Shown here piece after piece: positions 11,033-22,658 of a stretch of DNA of 64,000 nucleotides. Each line of letters begins with the position of its first letter. Position 1 is the stretch's first letter. The position numbers and the translations under genes are program-made. Source of the DNA: Rhizopus sp. PT2906 (Eukaryota > Mucoromycota > Mucoromycetes > Mucorales > Rhizopodaceae); NCBI GenBank assembly GCA_025529335.1, contig JAMYHX010000071.1:54459-118458 (forward strand), read 5' to 3'. The notes under the pieces were generated by a model. That model made no database searches, was not told the DNA's origin, and worked only from the letters and a program-made list of their open reading frames with translations.

Positions 11033-11359
11033 TTAATGATATCTCTTTCTTTGGGCACGTCTCTTTCTTTGAAGATGTCTTTGGTGCTATATAAACAAAC
11101 GTTAATAAAAAATCACAACATGTTTAGAAACTATTTTTCTTTCACTTTAATCTCACTGTTATCATAGTAATAGGTTAGGGTGTATTATAATTTTGCATTA
11201 CTTACTTGTATGATGCTTGATGGTCTTGAATAAAGAAATGAAAATACAAGGGCTTCCCCTAATATACCATGTTATATTATATATTGTAGCAATGCAAGAA
11301 AAAAATATTAGTTTACTTTGATGAGTTCGCTTTGAATCAATGATCAAAAAATGTCGCAT
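11033..11359 (-). CDS. possible spliced 49-residue basic protein
   Basis: Three short exons (11359-11317, 11258-11206, 11086-11033) with GTAAAC and GTAAGT donors and TAG acceptors join into a 150-nt frame. It encodes a 49-residue peptide ending in a very basic stretch (QRHLQRKRRAQRKR). Introns would be 58 and 119 bp; the second has an ATTAAC branch-like site near its end. Length is a multiple of three and starts with ATG, but such short models can arise by chance, and a second phase through the last exons is also open. Low confidence. Confidence 0.25.
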
Positions 11360-11516
11360 GAAAACAAGCAGCTTCATATAACATTAACCTAAGCTGCTTC
11401 CTTTTAAAGCAGAGGGTATTTGGGAACAAAGCATGACTAAAGCCAAAATCATATCCAAGCTCACTTATTTATTCACTGTTTAATGAACTAGTTTTCATGT
11501 GTCTTTTTTTATAAAG

Positions 11517-11810
11517 CTATGAAAAGTGTTCCTGTCTGCTCCTTCCCGCATTCCTTTCTATTTTGGCAACTTGAAATTTTGCAGTCTTTTGATAGCATCT
11601 TACAGCCTCTTCATAGTCTTGATGCACATCTGTACCTATATAATACATATAACCAATATTATACATTGTCCGATTACTGACTTTCAGGGCTACTTGATAA
11701 TCTGACTGTGGTTCATAATCGTTTAAACATAAACAACCAACATTAGCCATGGCGTCACTGTTGCCTTTCTAAGCGGCTTGCTTATTTATTTTGATTCGAA
11801 GAAGCAAGAT
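11517..11810 (-). pseudogene. Sel1-like repeat protein fragment
   Basis: The frame encodes tandem Sel1-like repeats: KGNSDAMANVGCLCLNDYEP, then MYNIGYMYYIGTDVHQDYEE followed by AVRCYQKTAK. An in-frame stop precedes KGNSDAM, and only about two repeats remain, while Sel1 proteins normally carry many. No promoter or splice structure supports an intact gene. Read as a relic of a larger Sel1/TPR-like gene. Confidence 0.6.
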
Positions 11811-12019
11811 TATTAGAAAACTTGAATGATACACTTCATTAAGCTACAAATCATATAAATTAACCGTTTTGTCAAAGCAGGATATAATTCTTTTTCAATG
11901 CTTTGATTAATGGTTTCTGAAAAAAAAAAGATGTAGAGCAACCATGAGAAACAATACTAATTGACCTGTGACAAGTGGCATAACTTCTTGTTTGCTTGTA
12001 ATGTATAAGATGATTTTAT

Positions 12020-14429
12020 TTAAGTGCTTATTTTCACACCATTTTCCGAAAGCTGCTTAAGAACTTCTACCGCAAGAGATCGAACAACTTGAACATTACA
12101 ATTTTTTACAACATCCACCAGCTTTTTATCTATGCCTTCTTTACAAAGCCCTTCTATTACCTGCTTTCCTTTGTGTTGTAATAAAAGACGTATGACTTCA
12201 ATCCCTCTGTGCTTTACTTCTACCGTTTCTTCTGCTTCTAACCATCGAGCCATTCTTTCATAGCACTTGTCAACCTTTAAAATCATTTCACATGTTCCTG
12301 GACTATTGGATAATATAGCCAGAGCACCTGATGCTGCTCTTCTCGTTGCAGGGTCTTCATGGTCTGATAGAATCATCAACAGACGAATGCGGTTTTGAGA
12401 TTTTTTAGGGTCACTATAGCGTTCAAATACCGGGTCACAAAAGGTCATGTTGCAAACCATTTCAGTAGCTGCTCTCTGCACCATGTCATTATTAGAAAGT
12501 TGCAAGTTTTCAAAAGTAGACATGCCATCTGCATTTTCAATAAGTAACCGTGCACGGTCCTCAACAGAAGCTAAGTTTGTTAGCGCCATAAGGCCCTCAA
12601 ATTGCCTGAGCTGGCTAGAATCTTTACAAAGGTTCAAAAAGGGTCTGACCAGATCCAAAATTGTGTCTCCATGGAATGCTAAACGAGGATCTGCTGTGAT
12701 GGCTAATTTGGCTAAAGCTTGAGATGCGGTGATACCAGTTGTGCCTTCATCACGAGATAAGGGAAGAAGACCCTTGAGTACACCTTGCTGAAGCAACTGT
12801 CCACGCGTCTTTTGGGGTGTGACAATGTTGAGATATGTCTGCGCAGCTACTGCACGAATATTGGCACTATCACTTTTGGACAGCACTATCAAGGCCAAAG
12901 AGATTCCATTCTTGATTGCCTTATTGATACGGCCTTCCACAGCACTGTCTTGCTCGCGTGGGTCATCATCATCATTTACTTCTGCTGGTTTACCCTCCGC
13001 TTGACGCTGCTTGGCGTTGGCCAGATCCCTCAATTTCTTCATTTGCTTTTCTTGTTCATTAAGTATACGTCGGTACATGGTAACATTGGCAAAGATGGTA
13101 CCAATTCCAAACAGTAGCGGGTTTTTTGAAGTAGAAGATTCTTCACGAACAGTATTTATTGCCAATGTTGACAGGCATTTTAAGAATTCGTCATCCTCTC
13201 CTAACGATACCTTGATTTCTGGTTTTAAAGAAGAGTACGCCAAGCCCTCAAGGGCATTTAGCACTATATTGGCATCTGATGACTTTGATTTGATAACCTG
13301 CTTTAAGGAATCCACTAAATCATCGCTTGTCAGTTGCATCTTGCGCATGGAATCGCTCAGATTGTCGGAATGAACTGAACCATCTGATGATAAGCCCTCT
13401 GTTGGTTCATCGGTTGGCATATCAGACTGAGCTTTCAGCTTTGTCAAGATGGTTCCAGCCGCTGCTTTCAAATGAGGATCAGTCTTATTTTGGCTTGCCA
13501 TCTTTGCTAGCCAGTCTGTTGCGTACTTTAAGATTTGCTTACGGCAACTTTTATCCGAAGAGGCGATGTTTAGCACCTCAGCTATAGCTATCTGAACGGG
13601 CACTATTTCGAACTCTACTGTATCCATCATTTCTTCCACTGTCCCTTCTTGACATAAGATTGCGGATCCCACTGTCATGCTTGTTTGAAAAATAGCTTGT
13701 AAAGTACGATAAGCTAGCAGTTTTGATTCATTTTTGCCCTGACCAACAGAGTATGAAAAACAAGCAGCGCACTTTTCAATGATAAACGTAAGAGGGTATT
13801 TACTGGTTGCTTCAGAAGGTGGGTTAAATAGCTTGGAAAGGATCATGAAGGCTAAGCTTTTGACGCGAGGCGATGTATTCAAAGAACCACATGAAGTCAG
13901 TATTGATATAAAGTCGTTTGAGCTCACAAGAGACTTTACACTATTTGCGTCGACTGTATCCAATTTGTGTAATATTTCTTGAAACCGAGCGACTTGAGGA
14001 TCATTATTGTCCTGTTTGTTAGTTTCAGGATGTTCTTTTGAAGCTGTTACACGCATCAACAAGCTTTTCAACTCCTGATTTGTTGGATCCATTTTGAAGG
14101 CTGTCTGAATGTCTTGTTGACATTTATCCAATTGGTTCATTGACTCATAAAGTAAACCTCTTTTGACCAAAATAGATGCAATGGTCTTGCTGTCTTGCTT
14201 ATTACTAATAGATTGTAATTCTAGGACAAAGTAAGTTAAGTCATGAGGAAAAAAAGAGTTGTGTACCTTTATGTACCTTTTGTCAAGTCCTCGATCTGTT
14301 TCTCAATAAACTACAGTTATGGTTAATATCTTTTTCTCGGGGACTATAAGGAATGTGATTGTATACCTCTTCTAATATAAATGATTAATACATGATTCAT
14401 CCTACACCTGTTCTTTTACCTTTGCTCAT
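12020..14429 (-). CDS. UCS-domain myosin co-chaperone (UNC-45/She4/Rng3 type)
   Basis: Homologue of UNC-45, yeast She4 and fission yeast Rng3, which with Hsp90 fold and stabilise myosin motor domains. Exons: 14429-14420, 14371-14367 (5 nt), 14310-14277 and 14220-12020; 2250 nt, 749 residues. The N-terminus is a reduced TPR-like segment (GLLYESMNQLDKCQQDIQTA). The rest is helical armadillo-like UCS sequence, including NALEGLAYSSLKPEIK, LLQQGVLKGLLPLSRDEGTT, ALTNLASVEDRARLL and GIEVIRLLLQHKGKQVIEGL. Introns of 48, 56 and 56 bp have ATTAAT/ATTAAC branch-like sites. The start model needs a 5-nt microexon but gives a clean frame; exon 4 alone is secure. Acts in cytoplasmic actomyosin transport and cytokinesis by family knowledge. 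Confidence 0.9.
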
Positions 14430-14536
14430 GTTTTAGCAATTTGACACACACACACACACAAAATGCAGTAAACTCAGATGATTTATGAAGCTTATTTATA
14501 CGCATTGTGGCTTACTTTTAACACACAATATTAAAT
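14430..14536. promoter_or_regulatory. 107-bp bidirectional promoter with (CA)n
   Basis: Only 107 bp separate the start codons of the UCS gene (minus) and the gene at 14537 (plus). The stretch contains a (CA)n tract at 14444-14460 and must hold both core promoters and 5' UTRs. Confidence 0.6.
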
Positions 14537-15341
14537 ATGGCATACAACATTGGCACGATTCAAAGACAATTGAGTAGTTTAATAGAAGACTTTAAACATA
14601 CACGTAATACTTGGGATGAAATCAATTCACATGCTTTCCCAATTGCCAACAAACTTTCCAATTCAATTATTCAATCAAGGTTTAAAATGTTCAATGTTAT
14701 TCTCCTCTCGGATTGAGTCATCTTATATATAAGATTAGATACACTGATGAAAGCGAATATTGGCATCCTCTACTGACACTTGAATTTCAAAATATTATTC
14801 AACAATATGAATATAAAATGCAGACTATTATAAAAAAGCAACATGATCAACTTGTAGATCTTGTGCAAAAAATGGTATTATTCCCCCCCAAAAAAATGCT
14901 GTAGTCATAAAAGATATTGATATATGAATGATCAGGAAAAGCAACATAGTAAAATGCAAAGTCAGTTTAAGGACCTATGCAGTATATGTCTTCAAGTAAA
15001 GAAAGTGCACGGAGACGAGTTCTTGAAGACAAAATCAATATATAAAACATGTCCATTAGATACATACCGTACTGTGGCTATATCTTTAATCTGTTCAGTT
15101 ACTCACATATCTTTTAGGTAAAAGAATGAAAGAGCTAGTAGAAATGTATTCAAAAGAACTTGAAACGAAAAAGAGACTCGTTTCAGATCAAGGATTTGCA
15201 AGTATACAAAGCAAAGATGAAGCAATGGTACTGTTATCCATATGGATCAATCAACCAAGTATAGTCATGTCTATAATTGAAGAATGGGATGATCTTTGTA
15301 CAGTAGAAATGGATACAGGAAATAGAGCAAAAAGATATTAG
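14537..15341 (+). CDS. C1orf109/CINP-like small helical protein
   Basis: Four exons (14537-14679, 14739-14874, 14936-15068, 15118-15341), 636 nt, 211 residues. Helical protein with HPLLTLEFQNIIQQYEYKM, then KMQSQFKDLCSICLQVK, and a C-terminal section KRMKELVEMYSKELETKKRL with INQPSIVMSIIEEWDDL. The pattern of a central Tyr-Glu/Ala-rich helix followed by a W-x-x-QP-like end recalls the human C1orf109 (AIRIM) family, a partner of the SPATA5/Afg2 AAA ATPase in 60S ribosome maturation, or CINP. This is family resemblance from memory, not a search. Intron 1 has a weak GTTTAA donor, so the first junction is the least certain. Divergent from the UCS gene. Confidence 0.6.
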
Positions 15342-16675
15342 ATTGCATAGAATTTTAGCATATTTGAACAAATAAAGTTAAACATGTACCATCCTTTAAG
15401 CAAGTTGGCCTCCTTTGAGCACCAATTTACTCTTGTTGTTTTTCTAAATGCAAACTCTTTGTCTGTATTTCTATCCGTATCTAAGACAATTGCTGATATA
15501 ATCTAATCACTTGTACAGTACTTTATCTTTAAATAAAATCTAATCACGATCATCCATTTAATGGTCTGAATGGATAAAAGAGCGAGAAAAGTCTCTAATT
15601 ATTAAAACCCATTCAATTCGACTTGATTTGCTTAGAAAATGCGACTTTTAAGAATTAAAAGCAGTGTTCTCAAAAGCTCAATAATACACATTATTCACCC
15701 GGCTTGACTATGCTTTGCTATTTAGATGACAGAACTAAGACGACATACTGTTTCATCTATTTCAACAAGATGTGTACATCTATGTAATCTTTATTTTTTA
15801 AAACACAGACAAGCCGCAAGGAAGTTGCAGTGCCCCTTAATAAAAGCTCTTTGAAGCGGTGAATTCTTGACTGAAACCTGGCTATTTTGGTCTTGTCTGG
15901 TCGACAAGCTGCATTGCTAAATTATCTCTACTTTATTCAACTCCGATTGCGTTGATTGCATCTTTCCAAAGGCGTCTTTCCATTCTTAGTGGCTGTGGTC
16001 TATAAAATAGCTCGATCACCGATGTGCTTTGAGTTAGTTTGTCCCCTTCCCCTATTTCGAAACTTGTCGAAAAGATGTTAAGGTTATCTACGATATTCCC
16101 ATCCATGTCTGACACATTATTATTGCATCTTTCTTATAGATAACGTGAATTGCCACTACATTTTATATTTATAAGGGCTCACTCAATATGCAAGTTTATT
16201 AAATAGTCTCTGCCGCAAAAAAAGTGTTTTATAATGTGTAACTACGTTTTGCCCAATTAAATGACTATTTCCATGTCAGAAGGGTTACTCAAGAAAAAGT
16301 TGAAATAGACTATGTTTGCTAGATATTCAAAAGTAAACACAAACACAGTAACCATGGTAGTTGTTTTATCCATTTAAAGTAAATTTATTGCCATGGAAAC
16401 TTGCTGTTACTGAATTCACGGAAATTGCAAGACCATCAAGTCGTTTTATAGTCAATGTACAAGGTATTATCGCCTTGTACAACTTAATAATTAGAATAAA
16501 AAAAGGAAAAGGCTTTTTCACTTTTTCTTTTTCTTTTATAATACAAAAAAGCAACCAGGCTTTACCGTCATTCATTTACTTTAACAAACTTTTCTACTTT
16601 CCTTTAGAAACACAAAAACAACACCCCATACTTTCCTTTCTATTTCTCCTTTAATTTGTTGTCTCAATTCCCAAG
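15342..16675. other. intergenic, nothing recognised
   Basis: AT-rich, with a 60-codon minus-strand frame at 15933-16115 that has no identifiable domain. The last 300 bp form the promoter and pyrimidine-rich 5' UTR of the bHLH gene. Confidence 0.5.
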
Positions 16676-17606
16676 ATGAATACTATCGAATCAGAATTTG
16701 GCTTTGATGAATACATTATGCCTACCACTTATTCCACTGTCTCCAAGTTGGAACCTTTTGATGCTCAACTTTATCCTTCAGGCAAGTAAATTATTTTATA
16801 TATGATATCATGCACTAACATTCCTATATAGCCTTCTATTATGGCGATAATGGAATCGACAGTTTGAATCAAAGCTCTGTCATGATGACCTACGATGTTT
16901 ATCATCCGCCTCAAGTTCCTTCTCAGCAAGGTTCTGCTAGCCCCGAGTCGATCTCTTCTCGTCTCTCTCCTCCTGTTTCTTCTACTTTATCTCCACCATT
17001 GCTCTCTCCTCATACAACTATCACTGAGAAGATTGCCAATGTTAACAAGTTGCCTGAATCATTTTTACCCGAATTCCATCAATACTCAAAGGAAACTTAC
17101 GAAAATGGATCTTCAAATAACAAAAAGCGTAGACGTGCAAACAAGCATGATGACGATAACAGTAATAGCAACAGCTCTTCCTCTGAGGAAGATATCGATG
17201 GTGTCTCTGCCCAAGAAATCCGTAGACAAATTCATATCCAATCCGAACAAAAGCGTCGTGCTCAAATCAAGGATGGTTTCGAAGAATTGCGCCAACATCT
17301 ACCTGGTTGCATTAACAAAAAGATGAGCAAAGCTGCCTTATTGCATAGAAGTATGTCTTTCCGTCATCCTTAATTACCCTACTAATCTTCCCCTTTTTTT
17401 TGTAGCTGTCCAACACTTGCAACATCTTAAGAGAAACCAAGCATCCCTTTTGGCTGAATTGGAACGCATGATGAGTGAAAATGAACAATTGAGAAAGTAA
17501 GTTGCATAACAAACAAACTGGTTCATTCATTAAACTGTATCTTAGGTTCCAAGAGTCCATCTTGCAAAAGCAAGCACTCGAAAGGATGTACCAGGTCAAC
17601 ATGTAA
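16676..17606 (+). CDS. bHLH-leucine zipper transcription factor, Max/Mlx-like
   Basis: Four exons: 16676-16781, 16832-17350, 17406-17496 and 17546-17606 (777 nt, 258 residues). A Ser/Pro-rich N-terminus leads to a basic nuclear patch (NNKKRRRANKHDDD) and then the bHLH: RRQIHIQSEQKRRAQIKDGF, HLPGCINKKMSKAALLHR, and across intron 2 TVQHLQHLKRNQASLLAELE. A zipper-like helix (MMSENEQLRKFQESILQKQ) ends the protein. The H-x5-E-x3-R spacing in the basic region predicts E-box binding (CACGTG type). Intron 1 begins with GC rather than GT (G|GCAAGT...AG), the usual context for GC-AG introns. The domain resembles animal Mlx more than yeast Ino4 or Pho4. Confidence 0.9.
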
Positions 17607-18789
17607 AAACAATTGTTTTTATATGAAGATCATCATTGTGTACTATTTATTACTTTCCATTTTACTTTTTCTTTTCTTGGCACAGGTTATTTATTATTCA
17701 TGATACCCGTTGCTCTCTTTCTCTTTTCTGCATTTGTTTACATGTCTCCTTTTTATTTGATAGATTCCCATTTTTTCTTCTTGTATTTCATCCTTTCCCC
17801 TTTTTTTTTCGTACAGTGATGTCAAAAAAGGTCTGCTGGAATACTGTTTTCTTTAAGTTATTTATGGATTTCTTCTCTATGCCTGTTATTTTAATATTTA
17901 CGACTATTTTTTTTTCTTGAAAGCCGTAAAGCGAAGTAATAAAACAATCATTTATGATTAAAACGAGATTGCCTAGTTTTTAATATTTTATTAAGGGGAC
18001 TAACAGCAAATGTTGACACCTCCTGTTCTGACAAGAGTCCTGATTATTGGGCTGAGGTGATTTAATGATTATATGCGCAGTGAGTCTAAAGATATAACTC
18101 ATGGTCGTCAAAGCATTTAGTATCTCATGGTCACTCTTATTGCATCTCTTTTCTCTTCTTTAGATAGATAAAATGTATCATATACCTTAATTTACCCAAG
18201 GTTCCTTTTAAATTTCACATAACAGTAAAGTGCCCAGCCGTTTCATTATTGTCCTCACCATCTTATGAGCTTCCCATTGGAGTATAAAGCTCGTTAATTT
18301 TTTACAAGCGATAGAGATGATAACCTAATTTCTTTTTGCTATGAGCTCTCTCTTTCACTTCTTTGCTTTTATTCTTACACATTTACGCGAGTACTAGCAA
18401 TAATAAAACTACAACTAATGTCTCAGGTATCATTGCTGAAGAGCCTTATTGATATCCATGTTATTTTACGAATAAAGATTGGAGAATTAAGTTCAGTCCA
18501 TGGCGTCATTGCTAGAAAACGTACATACAGCGAATCGTGTGTTGCTGTATGATTCACGCCAAAACGAGCATGATTTACCTGTCATGAAGGTTGTCGAGGA
18601 TGGTGCCGCATTTCTACTTTTATATTAAAGAAAATTATTCATGCATATAAATATCAGTTCTCTTTTTGTCGTCAATCTCTTTCATAAAAAGCTTATTCCA
18701 TCTTGGCGTATTCTTATTTATCCGAGGTAAAATCATTTGTTCATTAATGATATCAGTGATAAATCCTCTTCCAAGCTGGCATTGATACG
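17607..18789. other. intergenic, nothing recognised
   Basis: 3' flank of the bHLH gene (T-rich, with a possible AATAAA-like end near 17940) and then AT-rich sequence leading into the mariner remnant. No host frame supported. Confidence 0.45.
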
Positions 18790-19740
18790 TGCAAGCTGAT
18801 ACGGGACGCTAAAGGCAGCCTTGACGATGCTTTACAGCACATTTATGTTCTCAATACTCAATGTACTTCCTTATGCTTTCATGCGTGTGAATGTGTGCAT
18901 TATCCATGACTATAGAGTGACCTTTCATTTGTGGATGCTTGTCCACTTCCTCGAGAGTTATTAAGAAAATAATGTAGTGGCCTGTTACAGTTCCTGAGCT
19001 TATATGTCCTCAGTCTTTCTCTTCTTGGCTGGCCTTGGTTTTTTAGACTGAGTGATCAACCCTGCAGCAGAGATAGCGTTCAAAATGAGCGTTGTGTTTG
19101 CTCAGGTAGTACGTCTGGTAACAATAGCCAAGCTCTGGAACGTTCCATATTTATATCAAAAGCAGACTCATCAAGAAACAAGCAATTTGTCAGGAAGTTC
19201 ACGTCTGTATTTTCCCAATTACAAGCCCAACCATACCGTTCCTCAATCTTTGCTGGACTGTTTCTTTTGATAGAATAGAAATTTGCTTTCTTCAACAAAA
19301 GATTACGTTTGCTTCTCATATATTGTAAATAATGCTATGTGAAACCTTGAGATCATGAATCGTTTCAGTAAATGTTCTCTCACTTTAACAACAGTAGCCG
19401 AATGATTAACATCAATAAAGTTGATAATCGTCGTTTTATGCTCTTCAATCAAGATACACTTACGATCTACCTTTTTACAGCTCTCAAAAATACCATCTGA
19501 GCACGCATTATACCGTTTAACCCATCTATGTGCAGTTCGAATGTGAATGCCCAACTGTTTCACTGCAGCTGACGCACTTATACACTTTTAAATGTAAGCA
19601 AGCACCAAAGTTTCTAAAGGCGCGACTTCCATTTTTGGAAATACAAAGTTGATATTAATTGGCTTATTGGAAGCTCTGCACAGTGCGGTCATGAATCCAC
19701 TAAGTTGTTCTGTCCTATCAGGATCGTTTTATCCTTTTCC
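18790..19740 (-). pseudogene. Tc1/mariner-type transposase remnant
   Basis: Reading from about 19740 downward gives a helix-turn-helix (KQLGIHIRTAHRWVKRY), then the first catalytic Asp region (CLFLDESAFDINMERSRAW), then GHSIVMDNAHIHTHESIRKY with the second Asp. Several stops and frame changes interrupt it, and the third acidic motif region (normally SPELNPIE) is missing. This is a dead DDE element. No terminal repeats were identified around it. It lies about 2.7 kb from the TA-flanked Fanzor element, but no end sequence links the two. Confidence 0.8.
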
Positions 19741-19901
19741 TTCTAAATGTTTTCTCTCCTTTTTAGTGGTTGATTAATTATTCGTATCCTTAAAGTTAAT
19801 TGGCTAAGGCTAAAATAGTGGCTGAGACAGTTGTTGCCATAATCAAAATAGTCGCTCCCTCATACTTTTCATTTTATCGGTTTTTTTTCTCTTTATTAAA
19901 T

Positions 19902-22315
19902 ATGTCGTCTTATTCAACTTCCCATCATTCTTCATCTTATGGCTCCAGTGGTCGTGAAAGAACCGGTTATTCAAACAAGGGAAGTGGAAACTATCGTGAT
20001 CATCGTGAAACTTCACCTAGAAGATCAAGTAGGCCGTAAGTTGAAAAAAAAAAAAAAAAACACATTAGCATGATTAATCATTCTTGTAATAGTGCCTCTA
20101 GTTATGGAAATGGATCACGCAGCTCTGAAAGCCGCGGTTACTCTTCTTATCGTCCCAATGATAACTACAAGAGTGGTGGTAGCTCATACTCTAGCTCTTA
20201 TGGAAGCAGCAGTTACGGCCAAAACAATGGAAACTACTCTTACGGATCAAATACTACCCAATCTACTGGAAACGGTTACGGTTCTTCTTACTCTGCAATT
20301 GCAACTGCTACTACCAATAACACTAATGGTTATACTGGCAGTTATCGTAGTGGTGGAAATAATTACAACAACAACTCTGGCGGTTACAGAAGTCAAAATG
20401 GTTATCAACAAAATCAACACTCTGGCGGTCTTCAAGACATTGATTGGGATTTGTCTGCTTTACCAAAGTTTGAAAAGAATTTCTACACAGAGCACCCAGA
20501 TGTTGCTCAAAGAAGCTTGGAAGAAATTGAAGCTATCAGGAATGCTGCTAATATGACAGTAACTGGATATGGTGTACCAAAGCCTATTAAAAAATTTGAA
20601 GAAGCCAATTTCCCTTCATATGTCATGCAAGAGATCGCTAAACTAGGTTTTGCTCATCCCACTCCTATTCAATGCCAAGGTTGGCCTATGGCTTTAAGTG
20701 GCCGAGATGTTGTTGGTGTTGCAGAAACAGGCTCTGGTAAAACATTGGCTTATACACTTCCTGCTATTGTTCATATCAATGCACAACCTTTGCTTCAACC
20801 TGGTGATGGTCCCATTGTACTGATCTTGGCTCCTACAAGAGAACTTGCAGTACAAATCCGTGAACAATGTGACAAGTTTGGCGCAACCTCTAGAATCAAG
20901 AACACATGTCTGTATGGAGGTACTCCTCGTGGCCCACAGATTAGAGACCTCGCGAGGGGCGTTGAGATATGTATTGCTACCCCTGGGCGTTTGATTGATA
21001 TGCTTGAAGCTGGAAAGACCAATTTGAAGCGTGTGACCTATCTTGTTCTTGATGAAGCCGATCGTATGCTTGACATGGGTTTTGAACCCCAAATCAGAAA
21101 GATTGTCAATCAAATTCGTCCTGATCGACAGACTCTTATGTGGAGTGCTACCTGGCCTAAATCTGTTGAACGCTTAGCGCAGCAATACCTTAAGGATTTC
21201 ATTCAAGTGACTGTTGGTTCTTTGTCATTGAGTGCATCCATTAATATTTCTCAATCAGTAGAAGTCTGCACACAAGCAGAGAAGCGTGGAAAGTGAGTGA
21301 GCAAAATACTAATAATATTTGATTTACTGACTTTTATAGGTTGATTGTTCAATTGGAGCGTATTATGGAACAACCTGAAAATGAACGCAAGACAATTATA
21401 TTTACTAGTACCAAGCGTACAGCAGATGAGATTACTAGATTTTTACGTCAAGATGGATTCCCTGCTCTTGCTATTCATGGAGACAAACAACAGAATGAAC
21501 GTGATTGGGTATTAAACCAATTCCGATCTGGAGATCATCCTATTATGGTTGCCACAGATGTTGCATCGCGTGGTATTGGTATGTATACATATTTATATCC
21601 CTTGTAGAGAAAAAAGAAGAGAAGAGTTGTATAAAACTCTCGTAATCGCATATGGAACGAAGAAAGAATTTGGTTCTTTTTATTGTTACAGAACGACTAG
21701 TTTTGGTTACAGAGATATAGCAGCATACTAGGAACCTTCTTTTCGGGCAAGTCTGTAGACGTTTATTGTTAACACAAGAGAAGGTTATGTTTCTCTGGAT
21801 CAATACTTTATATCTTTTACGACAATTTAGGAGGCTTGTCTCTGAATTTGTAGAAGGACGTTTTGTAGCAATACTTGTGTGTACACTTGTTAGTTGCGTT
21901 TTATGAAAATCAAATCAAATCAATGATTTTCTCTTTTTTTTTCTTTATCTTTTATTCCTTGTTCATAGATACTAACTGTTCTTTAGATGTCAAGGATGTC
22001 AAATACGTCATCAATTATGATTTCCCAACCAATATTGAAGACTATATTCATCGTGTGGGTCGTACTGGACGTGGTGGAAATACAGGTCACTCGTTTACCT
22101 ACTTCACCGCGGAAAACGCCCGTCAAGCCCGTGACTTGGTGGATATTCTTAACCAAACTAATCAACCAGTTGATCCTCGTTTACAGCTCTTGGTTCAAAC
22201 TAGCCATGGCTCTGGTTTTGGCAGTGGCCGTCGCGGTGGAGGAGGTTTCCGTGGTGGCCGTGGTGGCTATGGTGGCTACAATAGATACAACAACAACGGT
22301 GGAAATAAGTGGTAG
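19902..22315 (+). CDS. DBP2: DEAD-box RNA helicase, DBP2/DDX5 subfamily
   Basis: ATP-dependent RNA helicase of the Dbp2/p68 group, acting in transcription, mRNP assembly and ribosome biogenesis. Exons: 19902-20035, 20093-21292, 21340-21578 and 21987-22315 (1902 nt, 633 residues). An N-terminal Ser/Gly/Tyr/Asn-rich region precedes the helicase core. Motifs in order: Q motif PTPIQCQGWP, I AETGSGKT, Ia PTRELAVQI, Ib TPGRLID, II DEAD, III SAT, IV IIFTSTK, V VATDVASRGID (split by intron 3) and VI HRVGRTGRGG. The C-terminus is RGG-rich (GGGGFRGGRGGYGGYNRY). Intron 3 is 408 nt, about eight times the local norm, with a perfect TACTAAC branch site; long regulatory introns are known in yeast DBP2. The Fanzor transposon begins about 100 bp after the stop. 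Confidence 0.95.
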
Positions 22316-22416
22316 ACCTGTTGCTACCTTTATCATTATTTACTATTTACTAGAGTTACATTTGAAATATAATAAAAAAAAACATTTAAGACCTCAGCTT
22401 TAAAATGACCGCACTA

Positions 22417-22436
22417 CAGTATCCGCACTTTAAATT
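22417..22436 (+). repeat. left terminal inverted repeat
   Basis: Twenty-base TIR, identical to the right end except one position (A/G at base 2). The adjacent TA at 22415-22416 is the target duplication. This is the end downstream of the Fanzor stop codon. Confidence 0.85.
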
Positions 22437-22658
22437 CAAACAAATGAAAATTATTTTCGGACAAACACAAAAAGATAGTTAAATATGAAATGATGAAATG
22501 TTTTTACCTAGGAAGCTATTTGTATTTTGGTAGATTGAAGTTAGATCGAGATGGTTTTTTTTGTGAAGAATAAAGAATTAAACAGTTAATACATCTTATT
22601 CGTAAACTTAAAAACTGATCCACTTATACTGTATGGGCATATGAGAGAGTCATGTCAG
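22437..22658 (-). ncRNA. candidate Fanzor guide (omega) RNA region
   Basis: The 222 nt between the Fanzor stop and the left TIR hold no protein. In the Fanzor/OMEGA systems studied, the guide RNA scaffold comes from the 3' end of the gene and its downstream flank, and the guide itself reads into host DNA beyond the element end (here below 22417, minus orientation). Position is the only evidence; I did not demonstrate a conserved fold. Confidence 0.3.
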
